Below, in pieces: positions 6,927 through 13,004 of a DNA stretch of 34,607 nt (position 1 is the first letter of the stretch; each line of letters opens with the position of its first letter). This DNA comes from a virus, in IMG/VR virus record IMGVR_UViG_3300025133_000358, positions 1 through 34,607 of that record; one strand, given 5' to 3'. Under the pieces are notes generated by a model that was not told the DNA's origin, did no database searches, and saw nothing but the letters and a program-made list of their open reading frames with translations. Made by a program: the position numbers and the translations under genes.

Positions 6927-7328
6927 CTATTCTTGCATCCTTTCACTTTCTCTGGCATCGGTGATGAGGTCTTTCCCGGTGACGCCGAAGCGGGAACGGA
7001 GCCAGTGGATAAGGTTGGTCTGGCGCTGGGCGTACTCGGGCAGGGGCGGAAAGCCGCGGACGTAGTCGAAGGGACTGCGGGCGTGGTCGCGGAGCTGCTG
7101 GCGAAGATCGGCCAGGTCGGTGGCGCGGAGCAGGAAGTCGTGGTCGATCTCTTTCTCCCAGTTGCTGAAGTACTCGAGGTGACAGACGAGGCTGTCGTCG
7201 TCGAGCTGGTAGAGGGTGAGGTCATGCCAGCGGTTCTGGTCGTCGCCGTCGATGCGGTGGCCGCTGGCATGGGCGATGGGATCGTCTGGCACGACACACT
7301 CGTCGAGGGTGGTGGTGGTGATGATCAT
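6927..7328 (-). CDS. hypothetical protein, 133 aa, last gene of the late-strand cluster
   Basis: Start ATG overlaps the upstream TGA (ATGA at 7325–7328). The product is acidic in its first half (DDPIAHASG, RIDGDDQNRWHDLTLYQLDD) and helical with Arg/Tyr/Trp in the second (DLADLRQQLRDHAR, IHWLRSRFG). No signal peptide, membrane segment or metal-binding cluster is visible and I recognise no family. It closes the accessory cluster that begins at 9379 and precedes the non-coding region facing the repressor. Genes at this edge of phage late operons are often accessory (lysogenic conversion or host defence related), but that is positional inference. Confidence 0.6.
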   Translation of the reverse strand: MIITTTTLDECVVPDDPIAHASGHRIDGDDQNRWHDLTLYQLDDDSLVCHLEYFSNWEKEIDHDFLLRATDLADLRQQLRDHARSPFDYVRGFPPLPEYAQRQTNLIHWLRSRFGVTGKDLITDARESERMQE

Positions 7329-7687
7329 AGCGAGTTGGGCTCGTTGTCTTGGAGCTGTTCGAGCTGGAGTTGGGTCTCTGGGGTGATGGTGAGGCTAAAC
7401 GCAGGGAGGCCAGGACGGGCGGCGCGGCAGGGACCGACGATAACGAATCCGCCATGGGCGAGGGCGACGGCGGTGCGGTCGCTGCCGTCGGCGAGGATCT
7501 CATGGACGACTGCCAGGTCGCCGCGGTCGTCCCAGCACTGGCTGGCCTGGAAGATGTCAACGATGAGCATGACGGTCTTGCGTGCCGCCGGCAGGGGTTG
7601 CCAGCCACAGGCACCGATGGTCTCGCCGCCGATGGTGACGGGGGCGTTGGTCAGGTTGAGGATGGTGAGTTTGATTGGGCTTGGCAT
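7325..7687 (-). CDS. hypothetical β-rich protein, 120 aa
   Basis: The ATG at 7687 has GGAG about ten bases upstream and the stop overlaps the next start (ATGA). The sequence alternates short hydrophobic strands and turns (IKLTILNLTNAPVTIGGETI, TVMLIVDIF, VAVVHEI-like LAVVHEILADG, GGFVIVGPC, FSLTITP), suggesting a small β-sandwich or barrel of 90–100 residues with a short Gln/Leu-rich tail. The pattern is reminiscent of small phage decoration or binding domains, but no family is recognised. It belongs to the 9379–6927 cluster. Confidence 0.6.
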   Translation of the reverse strand: MPSPIKLTILNLTNAPVTIGGETIGACGWQPLPAARKTVMLIVDIFQASQCWDDRGDLAVVHEILADGSDRTAVALAHGGFVIVGPCRAARPGLPAFSLTITPETQLQLEQLQDNEPNSL

Positions 7688-7708
7688 TGGGTGTGTCTCC
7701 AGTTTTTT

Positions 7709-7954
7709 TTAGAAGTATTTCGCGGCTGCTGACATTGCTGTATCGTGGGAATGTCCGGCAGAGCGGTGAGCGAGGTAGATGCGCTCGGGGTGAGAGTCGA
7801 AGGGGTCGACCAGGCAGTCGATGTCGTCTGATGTTGCGGGGCAGCGGTAGCGCTCGAGGCCACCGCCGGGACGCCATTGATCCAGGCGGTGGGCGGCGCC
7901 GAGGTCAGACATGGCACCGACGATCATGCCGCCTATTCGCTTTCCCTGTGTCAT
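7709..7954 (-). CDS. hypothetical protein, 81 aa
   Basis: The start was placed at ATG 7954, which lies five bases beyond the stop of the upstream gene; the same frame is open further upstream but only as a shadow of that gene. The product begins MTQGKRIGGMIVGAMSDLG, has a short glycine-rich N-terminal segment and a polar C-terminal half with several His, Asp and Arg (DPFDSHPERIYLAHRSAGHS). No family is known to me. Support comes from operon continuity only. Confidence 0.5.
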   Translation of the reverse strand: MTQGKRIGGMIVGAMSDLGAAHRLDQWRPGGGLERYRCPATSDDIDCLVDPFDSHPERIYLAHRSAGHSHDTAMSAAAKYF

Positions 7955-7958
7955 GTTC

Positions 7959-8420
7959 TCAGCCCCATCCCATGGGGCGATCGATGCAGAGGGCGTCCCA
8001 CTGGTCGGCGGGGACGTCCTCCTGCTCGTTATGCTCGAGCAGGTGCCTGGCGTAGTGCAGCGCCTGGCGCCACTCGCTGGGGGTGATGTCCCAGGCGGCG
8101 CAGTCGCTAAGGTCTGCCATGCCGGCGATGGCGGTGTCGATCTCGCTGATGCTCTCGCAGGCTTCGGCGAAGCGGAGTGCCGGCCCCTGCATCGGAGTGT
8201 CTGCGTAGCGGGCACAGTTCCAGTTGAGGAAGGTGAGCAGGGCATCGGCAGAGAGGAAGTGCGGGGACTGGGGCTGGTTGACGTGGACGTTGCCGTCCTG
8301 GGCCACCTCGCAGTGGCGGCAGTTGCTCCACTCGCGGATGAGATCGGCGACGTTGAAGTCGTTGAAGGCGCCCCATTCGACGAGGTCGAGGATTTCTTCT
8401 TGTGGGCTGGCGTAGGACAT
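7959..8420 (-). CDS. hypothetical acidic protein, 153 aa
   Basis: ATG at 8420 is preceded by AGGAG at suitable spacing. The product is acidic, Trp-rich and mostly helical (EEILDLVEWGAFNDFNVADL, WRQALHYARHLLEHNEQEDV), with CRHC near residue 34 and scattered further cysteines that do not form a clear zinc site. No membrane segment is present. No family is recognised. Small acidic proteins in phage accessory clusters are sometimes DNA mimics or anti-defence factors, but there is no specific sequence evidence for that here. Confidence 0.6.
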   Translation of the reverse strand: MSYASPQEEILDLVEWGAFNDFNVADLIREWSNCRHCEVAQDGNVHVNQPQSPHFLSADALLTFLNWNCARYADTPMQGPALRFAEACESISEIDTAIAGMADLSDCAAWDITPSEWRQALHYARHLLEHNEQEDVPADQWDALCIDRPMGWG

Positions 8421-8431
8421 TTCTATCTCCT

Positions 8432-8451
8432 GCCGGGTTTTGCCGCCCGGC
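8432..8451 (-). repeat. hairpin between two cluster genes
   Basis: GCCGGG (8432–8437) and CCCGGC (8446–8451) form a six-base-pair stem with an eight-base loop in the 45-base gap between the 252-aa and 153-aa genes, just upstream of the ribosome site of the latter. It could modulate translation or transcript ends; there is no T-run. Confidence 0.4.
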
Positions 8452-8465
8452 TCGGGTTGTTTGGT

Positions 8466-9224
8466 TTATCGGTGGACGATGACTTTGGTGGCGCGGGTGA
8501 TGACGTTGACCCGCAACTCGGGGTCGTCACGATCGTAGTCGCAGGACTTGACGCGGCAGGCGAAGGTGACGCGGTCCATTTCCTGGGCGGCGCCGATGCG
8601 GTTCCAGTAGAGGTAGTGGACGCCGGCGGCATCGACGACCTTGGTGATGGTGCTGTAGCCCCAGGAAGACGGGAAGCTGAAACAGGCGGTGACGGTGCCG
8701 GTGACGGTGACGCGCCCGGCGTCGTCGATCCAGACTGCGTTGTCGAGCGTCTGCTGACGTTTGGCGGCGGCGCGGCGCTTGGCGCGGGCTTCGCGTCGGG
8801 CAGCGAGCTTACGTTCCTTGCCGGCGGCAGTGAGGGCGTCAGCGAAGACGATGGCGACCTGCTCCCAGAAGGCTGGAAACTGGGCGTGGCTCATGGACCT
8901 ATGGACGAAGACCGCATAGTCATCGGGCATGACGGAGATGTCGCTGCCCCGGTACTTGCCAAAGTAGATGATGCGCGGATCGCGATCGCCGCGGGTGATG
9001 GCGTCGAGGTCGCCGGCATCGACGGTGACCGACTTTCCGGTCTTCGCCAGGTAGGCGGCAGCTTTGGCGCGAGCCGTGGCGAGGTCGGTGCTGAGATTGC
9101 GGACGTGGTGTTCGCGTGCCACGGTGACCAACTCGCCGCCGATGGTTTCATGGGTGGTTTCCTCTGCCCGCAGGGTGTACATGCGGTTGAGGAGTCCGGA
9201 AGAGATGAGGTAGCGAGTCTGCAT
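8466..9224 (-). CDS. protein with FGKYRG (ExoX C-terminal/DUF3820-like) motif, 252 aa
   Basis: ATG at 9224 shares its A with the TAA of the upstream gene (TAATG), which decides the start. Residues about 84–107 read RIIYFGKYRG followed by SDISVMPDDYAVF, matching the small FGKYKG...ISEMPxDYL module found at the end of exonuclease X-like proteins and in stand-alone phage proteins. A highly basic helix follows (ERKLAARREARAKRRAAAKR, 137–156), then a β-rich domain of about 90 residues (VTVTGTVTACFSF, ITKVVDAAGVHYLYWN, RVTFACRVKSC). No exonuclease catalytic domain is visible. Binding to DNA or a partner protein is plausible. It is the largest member of the accessory cluster. Confidence 0.6.
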   Translation of the reverse strand: MQTRYLISSGLLNRMYTLRAEETTHETIGGELVTVAREHHVRNLSTDLATARAKAAAYLAKTGKSVTVDAGDLDAITRGDRDPRIIYFGKYRGSDISVMPDDYAVFVHRSMSHAQFPAFWEQVAIVFADALTAAGKERKLAARREARAKRRAAAKRQQTLDNAVWIDDAGRVTVTGTVTACFSFPSSWGYSTITKVVDAAGVHYLYWNRIGAAQEMDRVTFACRVKSCDYDRDDPELRVNVITRATKVIVHR

Positions 9225-9379
9225 TATGCGATATACTCCCACTTGAGGTCGCAGAGCATCTCAAGCAGTGGCTCGTTGCCGAGCTTGGCGGCGCCGACCT
9301 GGAGTTCTGTGATGATCTCCAGGGGGTGCTTGTTTTCGGAAGCGGCGAGGATTTCGACGTTGTGTCTGAGGGCATCCAT
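9224..9379 (-). CDS. small hypothetical protein, 51 aa, first gene of accessory cluster
   Basis: This short gene runs from ATG 9379, behind AAAAGGA with about eight bases of spacing, to a TAA that shares one base with the next start (TAATG). The product (MDALRHNVEILAASENKHPL onward to CDLKWEYIA) is mostly helical and acidic, with no cysteine cluster or membrane segment. The good ribosome site and tight coupling make it credible despite its length. It lies about 100 bases downstream of a promoter-like element at 9473–9510. Confidence 0.65.
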   Translation of the reverse strand: MDALRHNVEILAASENKHPLEIITELQVGAAKLGNEPLLEMLCDLKWEYIA

Positions 9380-9453
9380 GATCTATCCTTTTGTACCGGG
9401 TACTGCCGGCTCAGTAGCGACTTATTTGCGCTGGAAAACAATATGGGGCACCT

Positions 9454-9762
9454 TTAGGACGGATGCAAGGACTTTTCCCATTTTTTCCCATGAAGGTATA
9501 ATATGCAGTCAGTAGTCTGCATGCTGGCCTGGGAGGTGTGGACGACTGCGCGTGAGATCGGGCGGTGAGCCAGGTACTCTCGGAGTAGGTCGTCGTAGAG
9601 GTTGCGGTTCTGAGGGGTGGCGATGCGATCGATGTATTTGTCGATTAGTTGCCGCCAGTCGTCTCGGCAGGTGGCACCGATGGTGCAGATGCTGCGATAG
9701 ATGTCGCGGCGCAGGGGGTCGGGGGAGCGCTCGGCAGGTAGCTGGCGCTCGGCGCGGGTCAT
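9454..9762 (-). CDS. hypothetical protein, 102 aa
   Basis: Start ATG overlaps the TGA of the lipase gene (ATGA at 9759–9762). The product is basic and helical in its first 70 residues (DDWRQLIDKYIDRIATPQNR, NLYDDLLREYLAHR), with three cysteines and no membrane segment. Its last codons are unusual: the DNA encoding them (9473–9510) doubles as a promoter-like element that also occurs before the first late gene. No family recognised. Confidence 0.6.
   Translation of the reverse strand: MTRAERQLPAERSPDPLRRDIYRSICTIGATCRDDWRQLIDKYIDRIATPQNRNLYDDLLREYLAHRPISRAVVHTSQASMQTTDCILYLHGKKWEKSLHPS
9473..9510 (-). promoter_or_regulatory. promoter-like element, second copy, before the accessory cluster
   Basis: On the minus strand this reads GCATATTATACCTTCA then TGGGAAAAAATGGGAAA. 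A closely similar string stands before the first late gene at 34522–34560. ATTATAC resembles a −10 box. An ATGCAG/CTGCAT inverted repeat (9503–9508 with 9517–9522) lies directly upstream. No good −35 is visible, so activator-dependent use is likely if it is a promoter. It would drive the genes from 9379 to 6927. Confidence 0.45.
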
Positions 9763-10496
9763 CGGAGGTGCGCGTCGAGGATCTGGGCGGCGGACTCCTG
9801 GTAGGAGGAGACGAGGTGGCCACCCCATCGGGGGACGTTGATGCCGGGGAGGTGGCGGTAGCCCCAGAGTAGGGGGGGGATGTACGCGACCGTGTCGATG
9901 CAGCGATGGTAGTAGCGACGGATGGTGAGGTTGGGGAGGCTGGCGGCGAATTCTACGAAGGTGGCGTTGCCGCTGCGGCAGGCGGCGATGGTGGGGGCGA
10001 TGATCTGGCGTCGGCCGAATCGAGCTGCAAGGGCGACGGCGAGTTGGTTGGCGACGCTGCCGCCGAGGCTGTGGCCTGCGACTTTGACGATGGCACCGCG
10101 GGGGAGTTTCTCGACCTCGGGGACGATAATGTGGGCGATGGAGCGGAGGGCAGCGTAGTGGCCGGCGTGGACGCGGCCGGCATCGATGCTTTGGATGGGG
10201 TCGACGCAAGCGTTCCAGGGGACGAGGGAGGTGCGCAGGTTCTGTTTCCAGTCCTTGAGGCAGGTGGTGCCGCGGATGACGATGTAGCGGTTGCCCCAGC
10301 GATCGACGGCGATGTAGAACTCGGTGTCGGTGTCGGGGATATGGTAGTTGGCTATCAGCTCGAGTCCCTGGCATTCAATCTCCGCCGCATCGACGGCGTG
10401 GGCAGTGCCGGAGGCGCGGCCATCGCGGACTGCCTGGGGGTAGGCAGCGGCTGAGAGGGCGACGGTGGTGTGGAATTCGTAGGGGTCGAGTGTCAT
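9759..10496 (-). CDS. class 3 lipase-like α/β-hydrolase in the lysis region
   Basis: Predicted esterase or lipase of 245 residues with the Lipase_3 pattern: a YIVIRGT strand-loop at 71–77 that normally forms the oxyanion hole, the nucleophile elbow GHSLGG at 141–146 (Ser143), then CIDTVAYIPP with probable catalytic Asp201, YRHLPG around 213–218, and GGHLVSSY with probable catalytic His227. The triad appears complete. No signal peptide is present, so it would act in the cytoplasm or after membrane permeabilisation by the neighbouring holin-like protein; start ATG overlaps that gene's TGA (ATGA). In phages an esterase here could attack membrane or envelope lipids during lysis, by analogy to LysB, which is a different esterase family. 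Substrate unknown. Confidence 0.8.
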   Translation of the reverse strand: MTLDPYEFHTTVALSAAAYPQAVRDGRASGTAHAVDAAEIECQGLELIANYHIPDTDTEFYIAVDRWGNRYIVIRGTTCLKDWKQNLRTSLVPWNACVDPIQSIDAGRVHAGHYAALRSIAHIIVPEVEKLPRGAIVKVAGHSLGGSVANQLAVALAARFGRRQIIAPTIAACRSGNATFVEFAASLPNLTIRRYYHRCIDTVAYIPPLLWGYRHLPGINVPRWGGHLVSSYQESAAQILDAHLR

Positions 10497-10711
10497 CGGG
10501 TCAAAAACTGGATGGTGGTGGCGATGGCGGAGAGGCTGGAGAGGCAGAGGGCAAATCCGAATGCTATGAGGGCACGACGCTCGAGGTTGCGGATGCGGTC
10601 CTCATGGTCTTGCTTGATGAGATCTGTCTCGCCCAGTTTCTCTTTTATCGAGAGCAGAGTTTGCTTAACCAGGACGCGGAATCCGGCGGCGGTGTCTTCG
10701 TCGGGGGGCAT
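10493..10711 (-). CDS. XhlA-like small holin-region membrane protein, 72 aa
   Basis: The protein begins with about 45 polar residues predicted to form a coiled coil (LLSIKEKLGETDLIKQDHED then RIRNLERR) and ends with one hydrophobic segment (ALIAFGFALCLSSLSAIATT). This is the hemolysin XhlA layout, a membrane-anchored protein often found in phage lysis cassettes. The ATG at 10711 has AAAAGGA upstream. The gene directly precedes the lipase with an ATGA overlap, which supports a joint role in lysis. Whether it makes the membrane lesion itself or assists another holin is unknown. Confidence 0.6.
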   Translation of the reverse strand: MPPDEDTAAGFRVLVKQTLLSIKEKLGETDLIKQDHEDRIRNLERRALIAFGFALCLSSLSAIATTIQFLTR

Positions 10712-10830
10712 ACAGCGGTCCTTTTTACTATTGCGGGTTGTGATCGGGCGGTGATGTCGGTGTCCAGTGCGCGGAGTTCGCGGATCAGATCGGAACGGAA
10801 TTGGCGGGTGTCATCGGTGCAGATTGTCAT
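10645..10830 (-). CDS. small hypothetical protein, 61 aa, overlapping the XhlA-like gene
   Basis: ATG at 10830 lies four bases after the preceding stop. The first 25 residues look protein-like (RQFRSDLIRELRALDTDITA), while the last part runs over the start of the XhlA-like gene in another frame (67-base overlap) and is Pro/Thr/Ser-rich. No family is recognised. It may be a genuine overlapping gene of a lysis cassette, where overlaps are common, or a short peptide whose reading helps start the downstream gene. Confidence 0.45.
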   Translation of the reverse strand: MTICTDDTRQFRSDLIRELRALDTDITARSQPAIVKRTAVCPPTKTPPPDSASWLSKLCSR

Positions 10831-10834
10831 CGTG

Positions 10835-11023
10835 CTATGCTCTCGGCGATTTCCGCGATGGATTTCGCGGTCTCCGCATCTGGTGTATGAGGTGCGTACC
10901 GTCTCTGTAGCCTGTCTCGCCGATGGTCTCGCGCATGAGCAGGTCTACAGAGCAGTATGTGGTGGTGCCGGTAGGCGCATTAGACCATAGGAGGAGCAGG
11001 CACAGGATCAGCATGGCGCGCAT
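10835..11023 (-). CDS. small exported or membrane protein, 62 aa
   Basis: The frame from ATG 11023 (alternative ATG 11014) encodes an N-terminal hydrophobic stretch (MLILCLLLLWSNAPTG) followed by 40 polar, basic residues. It could be a signal-anchored protein or a small spanin-like component. A cysteine is present inside the hydrophobic stretch but not in a clear lipobox. It overlaps the 73-aa gene by 44 bases in another frame. Its position just before the XhlA-like and lipase genes points to the lysis region. No strong ribosome site was found. Confidence 0.45.
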   Translation of the reverse strand: MRAMLILCLLLLWSNAPTGTTTYCSVDLLMRETIGETGYRDGTHLIHQMRRPRNPSRKSPRA

Positions 11024-11201
11024 GTGGAGGCGTGTCGCCTGGCTCGTAGATCTGGGTGAACTGTTCGATAGGCATGGTCGTGGGGTCACTGCCAGGATCC
11101 TCGTTCAGGTTGTGGAATTCCATGTCGCCATCGATCTCGTAGGCATCGACCTCGTATCGCTCACCGCCTGGCACGTTGGTCTCGGAGAGGACATAGAGCA
11201 T
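10980..11201 (-). CDS. small acidic hypothetical protein, 73 aa
   Basis: ATG at 11201 lies four bases after the stop of the signal-peptide-bearing gene upstream. The product (beginning MLYVLSETNVPGGERYEVDA) is acidic, with EIDGDMEFHNLNEDPGSD and a Pro/His-rich tail. No cysteines, membrane segment or known family are visible. It sits between the adhesin-type genes and the lysis region and overlaps the 62-aa gene. Confidence 0.5.
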   Translation of the reverse strand: MLYVLSETNVPGGERYEVDAYEIDGDMEFHNLNEDPGSDPTTMPIEQFTQIYEPGDTPPHARHADPVPAPPMV

Positions 11202-11205
11202 GAGG

Positions 11206-11847
11206 TCAGTTCTCCCAGGGATCGACGACGAATGTGCCGGCCTCATCTACCCATATCCATGCCTGCTCGCGGTCAGTGCCACCATTGCCATCGTGCAGGT
11301 AGACGTAGAGGTAGATACCGCCGGTGTCGTCTACTGAGGTGTATTTGGCGCGGGAGTATTTGGCAATGGTCCTGCCTACCCAGGAGGCGTGGGTGCAGCG
11401 CATGTCCAGATAATCGATCGGTGCCGGTGCCACACCCGGTTCGGAGGGCACGGGCACAGACAGTGCGATCATGGCATCGAGCGCCGTTTTCCCCTTGGCC
11501 AGCAGGTCTTTGGGGCTCAGTGCGGGCCGGTAGTTGTGGACGCGGGTCTCGGTGACGTGGGCGGACTCACCGGGGTCGTTGTAATCGTAGACGGTGATGA
11601 GCATGGTGCTGCGCCGGAGGGCGGGCGGGCTAGTATCGTTGGTGGTGATTAGCACGGGGAGGCTGAACTCGTTGACGGTGACTGTGCCTTCGCCGAGCGT
11701 GAATGTCTGGGCGACGCCGATGGGGACGGGGTCTGACGTCCCCGTGACGATGTCGGCGACGACGAGACGCGCGCGCAGTTCAGCGATGGTCTCCGCCTGG
11801 ACGGGGAGGATGAAGAGGACGAGGGCGAGGGTGATGAGGCGTTTCAT
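11206..11847 (-). CDS. secreted protein of the fibre region, 213 aa, signal peptide
   Basis: ATG at 11847 follows AAGGAA and opens a textbook Sec signal peptide: MKRLITLALVLFILPVQA, with cleavage expected after the AQ-A-type site (VQA|ETI). The mature part of about 195 residues has a helix, then many short β-strands (GTVTVNEFSLPVLITTND, TMLITVYDYND) and a C-terminal GIYLYVYLHDG / AWIWVDEAG segment. No family is recognised. It is the third of three consecutive genes with signal peptides. The leader (AAGGAACCCACC before ATGAAA) is almost identical to that of the 643-aa fibre gene, suggesting that the start signals share ancestry. Confidence 0.65.
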   Translation of the reverse strand: MKRLITLALVLFILPVQAETIAELRARLVVADIVTGTSDPVPIGVAQTFTLGEGTVTVNEFSLPVLITTNDTSPPALRRSTMLITVYDYNDPGESAHVTETRVHNYRPALSPKDLLAKGKTALDAMIALSVPVPSEPGVAPAPIDYLDMRCTHASWVGRTIAKYSRAKYTSVDDTGGIYLYVYLHDGNGGTDREQAWIWVDEAGTFVVDPWEN

Positions 11848-11870
11848 GGTGGGTTCCTTGGGGTGGGGGT

Positions 11871-13004
11871 TTATTGAGTTTCTTCGGTGGAGATGGTGTA
11901 GGTGGAGCCTGGGTCGTCCATGTTCTGGTGGAGCCAGGCAGGATCGACGTGGACGCTGTCGTGGATGCGGGTCTCGTCTATCTGTCCGTGGTAGTAGTCG
12001 CCGGATGGACGCCGCCCAAAATACCAGGGTTGACTGGCCCATGACCATGACCCCGTTTCGGTCTCGGGGCTGTCGGTGACTTCGACGCCGTCGAGGTAGA
12101 ATTTTGCACTTGAGCCATCCCAGGTGGTGATTACATGATACCAAATGCCGGTACTGAGGCCGCTGGTGGGTTCGGTGATGTTGGTCCAGACGTTGCCGCC
12201 GTTGCCGAGGGACGGGCGTAGCTGACTGCCGTATAGCCAGTTGCCGAGTCCGCTGGAGGTGGAATTCATGCTGAGTCCGTAGATGGTGCCGTCCGTGAAA
12301 TCGTCGGCGCGGAACCAGCAGTGGGACGTGAACGTGGTGTCTGGTCGGAGGTAGGTACTGGCGTCTCCAGAGGGGACTGAGAGGTATTCGTTGGACCCGT
12401 CGAAGTCCATGGCGTAGCCGATTTTTCCGATGATCCGGTCGCCGGATTCCATGTTGTTGGCGTCTGCCTCGATGGCGGCGACGCCAGTGGCGGATGTCTG
12501 GGCGGAGTCGCCTGCGTCGCCCATGTGCCAGACGCCGAGGTAGTCGGCTCCGGTGCCGTCCCAGGTGTCCTCGCTGCTGCCGTCGGTGGCGGTACTGTGA
12601 CCATAGTAAATGAAGATATCGGTGTCCGCGGACGAACTGAGATCATCGACGAATACCCAGACCCACCCGATGTCGTTGGCACCGTCGTAGTACTCGAGGT
12701 CGTGGGGGATGGCGGTGGTTTTGTCAGCGCTAGAGAACCGGGTGTCAAACGCATCGCCACGGGTGTTTGAGTGGTAGGTCGCGGGCAGATCGGCCATCTC
12801 GATGAGGGCGACCTGGTTGCTCATGGTGGTGGTGATCTGGCTGGACAGTATGGTGATTTTGCAGCGCCGGTCGTAGTCGGTGTCCATCCAGGGTTCGGCG
12901 CTGCCGGAGGGCATGGAGACGGAGATGATCGGGCCGGCGATGGCTGGAGAGAGTAGGAAGGCTGAAAGGATTGCGAACAGCGCAAGCGGACGTGGATGGA
13001 TCAT
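11871..13004 (-). CDS. DUF2341 plus LamG-type lectin-like protein with signal peptide, 377 aa
   Basis: The start ATG overlaps the TGA of the fibre gene (ATGA at 13001–13004). Residues 1–23 are a Sec signal peptide (MIHPRPLALFAILSAFLLSP then AIA|G). Residues about 38–160 match DUF2341: YDRRCKITI, VALIEMADLP, DTRFSSADKTT, LEYYDGANDIGWVWVFVDDL, FIYYGHSTA and YLGVWHMGD. Residues about 195–365 form a LamG/concanavalin-A-like jelly roll: AMDFDGSNEYLSVP, CWFRADDF, WYHVITTWDG, AKFYLDGVEV, GQIDETRIHD. Such domains usually bind carbohydrate or display a binding face. A receptor-binding or surface-adhesion role fits, but the signal peptide is unusual for a virion protein. Confidence 0.75.
   Translation of the reverse strand: MIHPRPLALFAILSAFLLSPAIAGPIISVSMPSGSAEPWMDTDYDRRCKITILSSQITTTMSNQVALIEMADLPATYHSNTRGDAFDTRFSSADKTTAIPHDLEYYDGANDIGWVWVFVDDLSSSADTDIFIYYGHSTATDGSSEDTWDGTGADYLGVWHMGDAGDSAQTSATGVAAIEADANNMESGDRIIGKIGYAMDFDGSNEYLSVPSGDASTYLRPDTTFTSHCWFRADDFTDGTIYGLSMNSTSSGLGNWLYGSQLRPSLGNGGNVWTNITEPTSGLSTGIWYHVITTWDGSSAKFYLDGVEVTDSPETETGSWSWASQPWYFGRRPSGDYYHGQIDETRIHDSVHVDPAWLHQNMDDPGSTYTISTEETQ

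Noticed and set aside
7911-9515. Long plus-strand frame (534 codons) opposite the accessory cluster, and similar frames at 13676–14485 and 18165–18953
   Set aside because: They are Gly/Val/Asp-rich antisense shadows of GC-rich genes; the minus-strand frames have ribosome sites and ATGA/TAATG couplings and protein-like composition.
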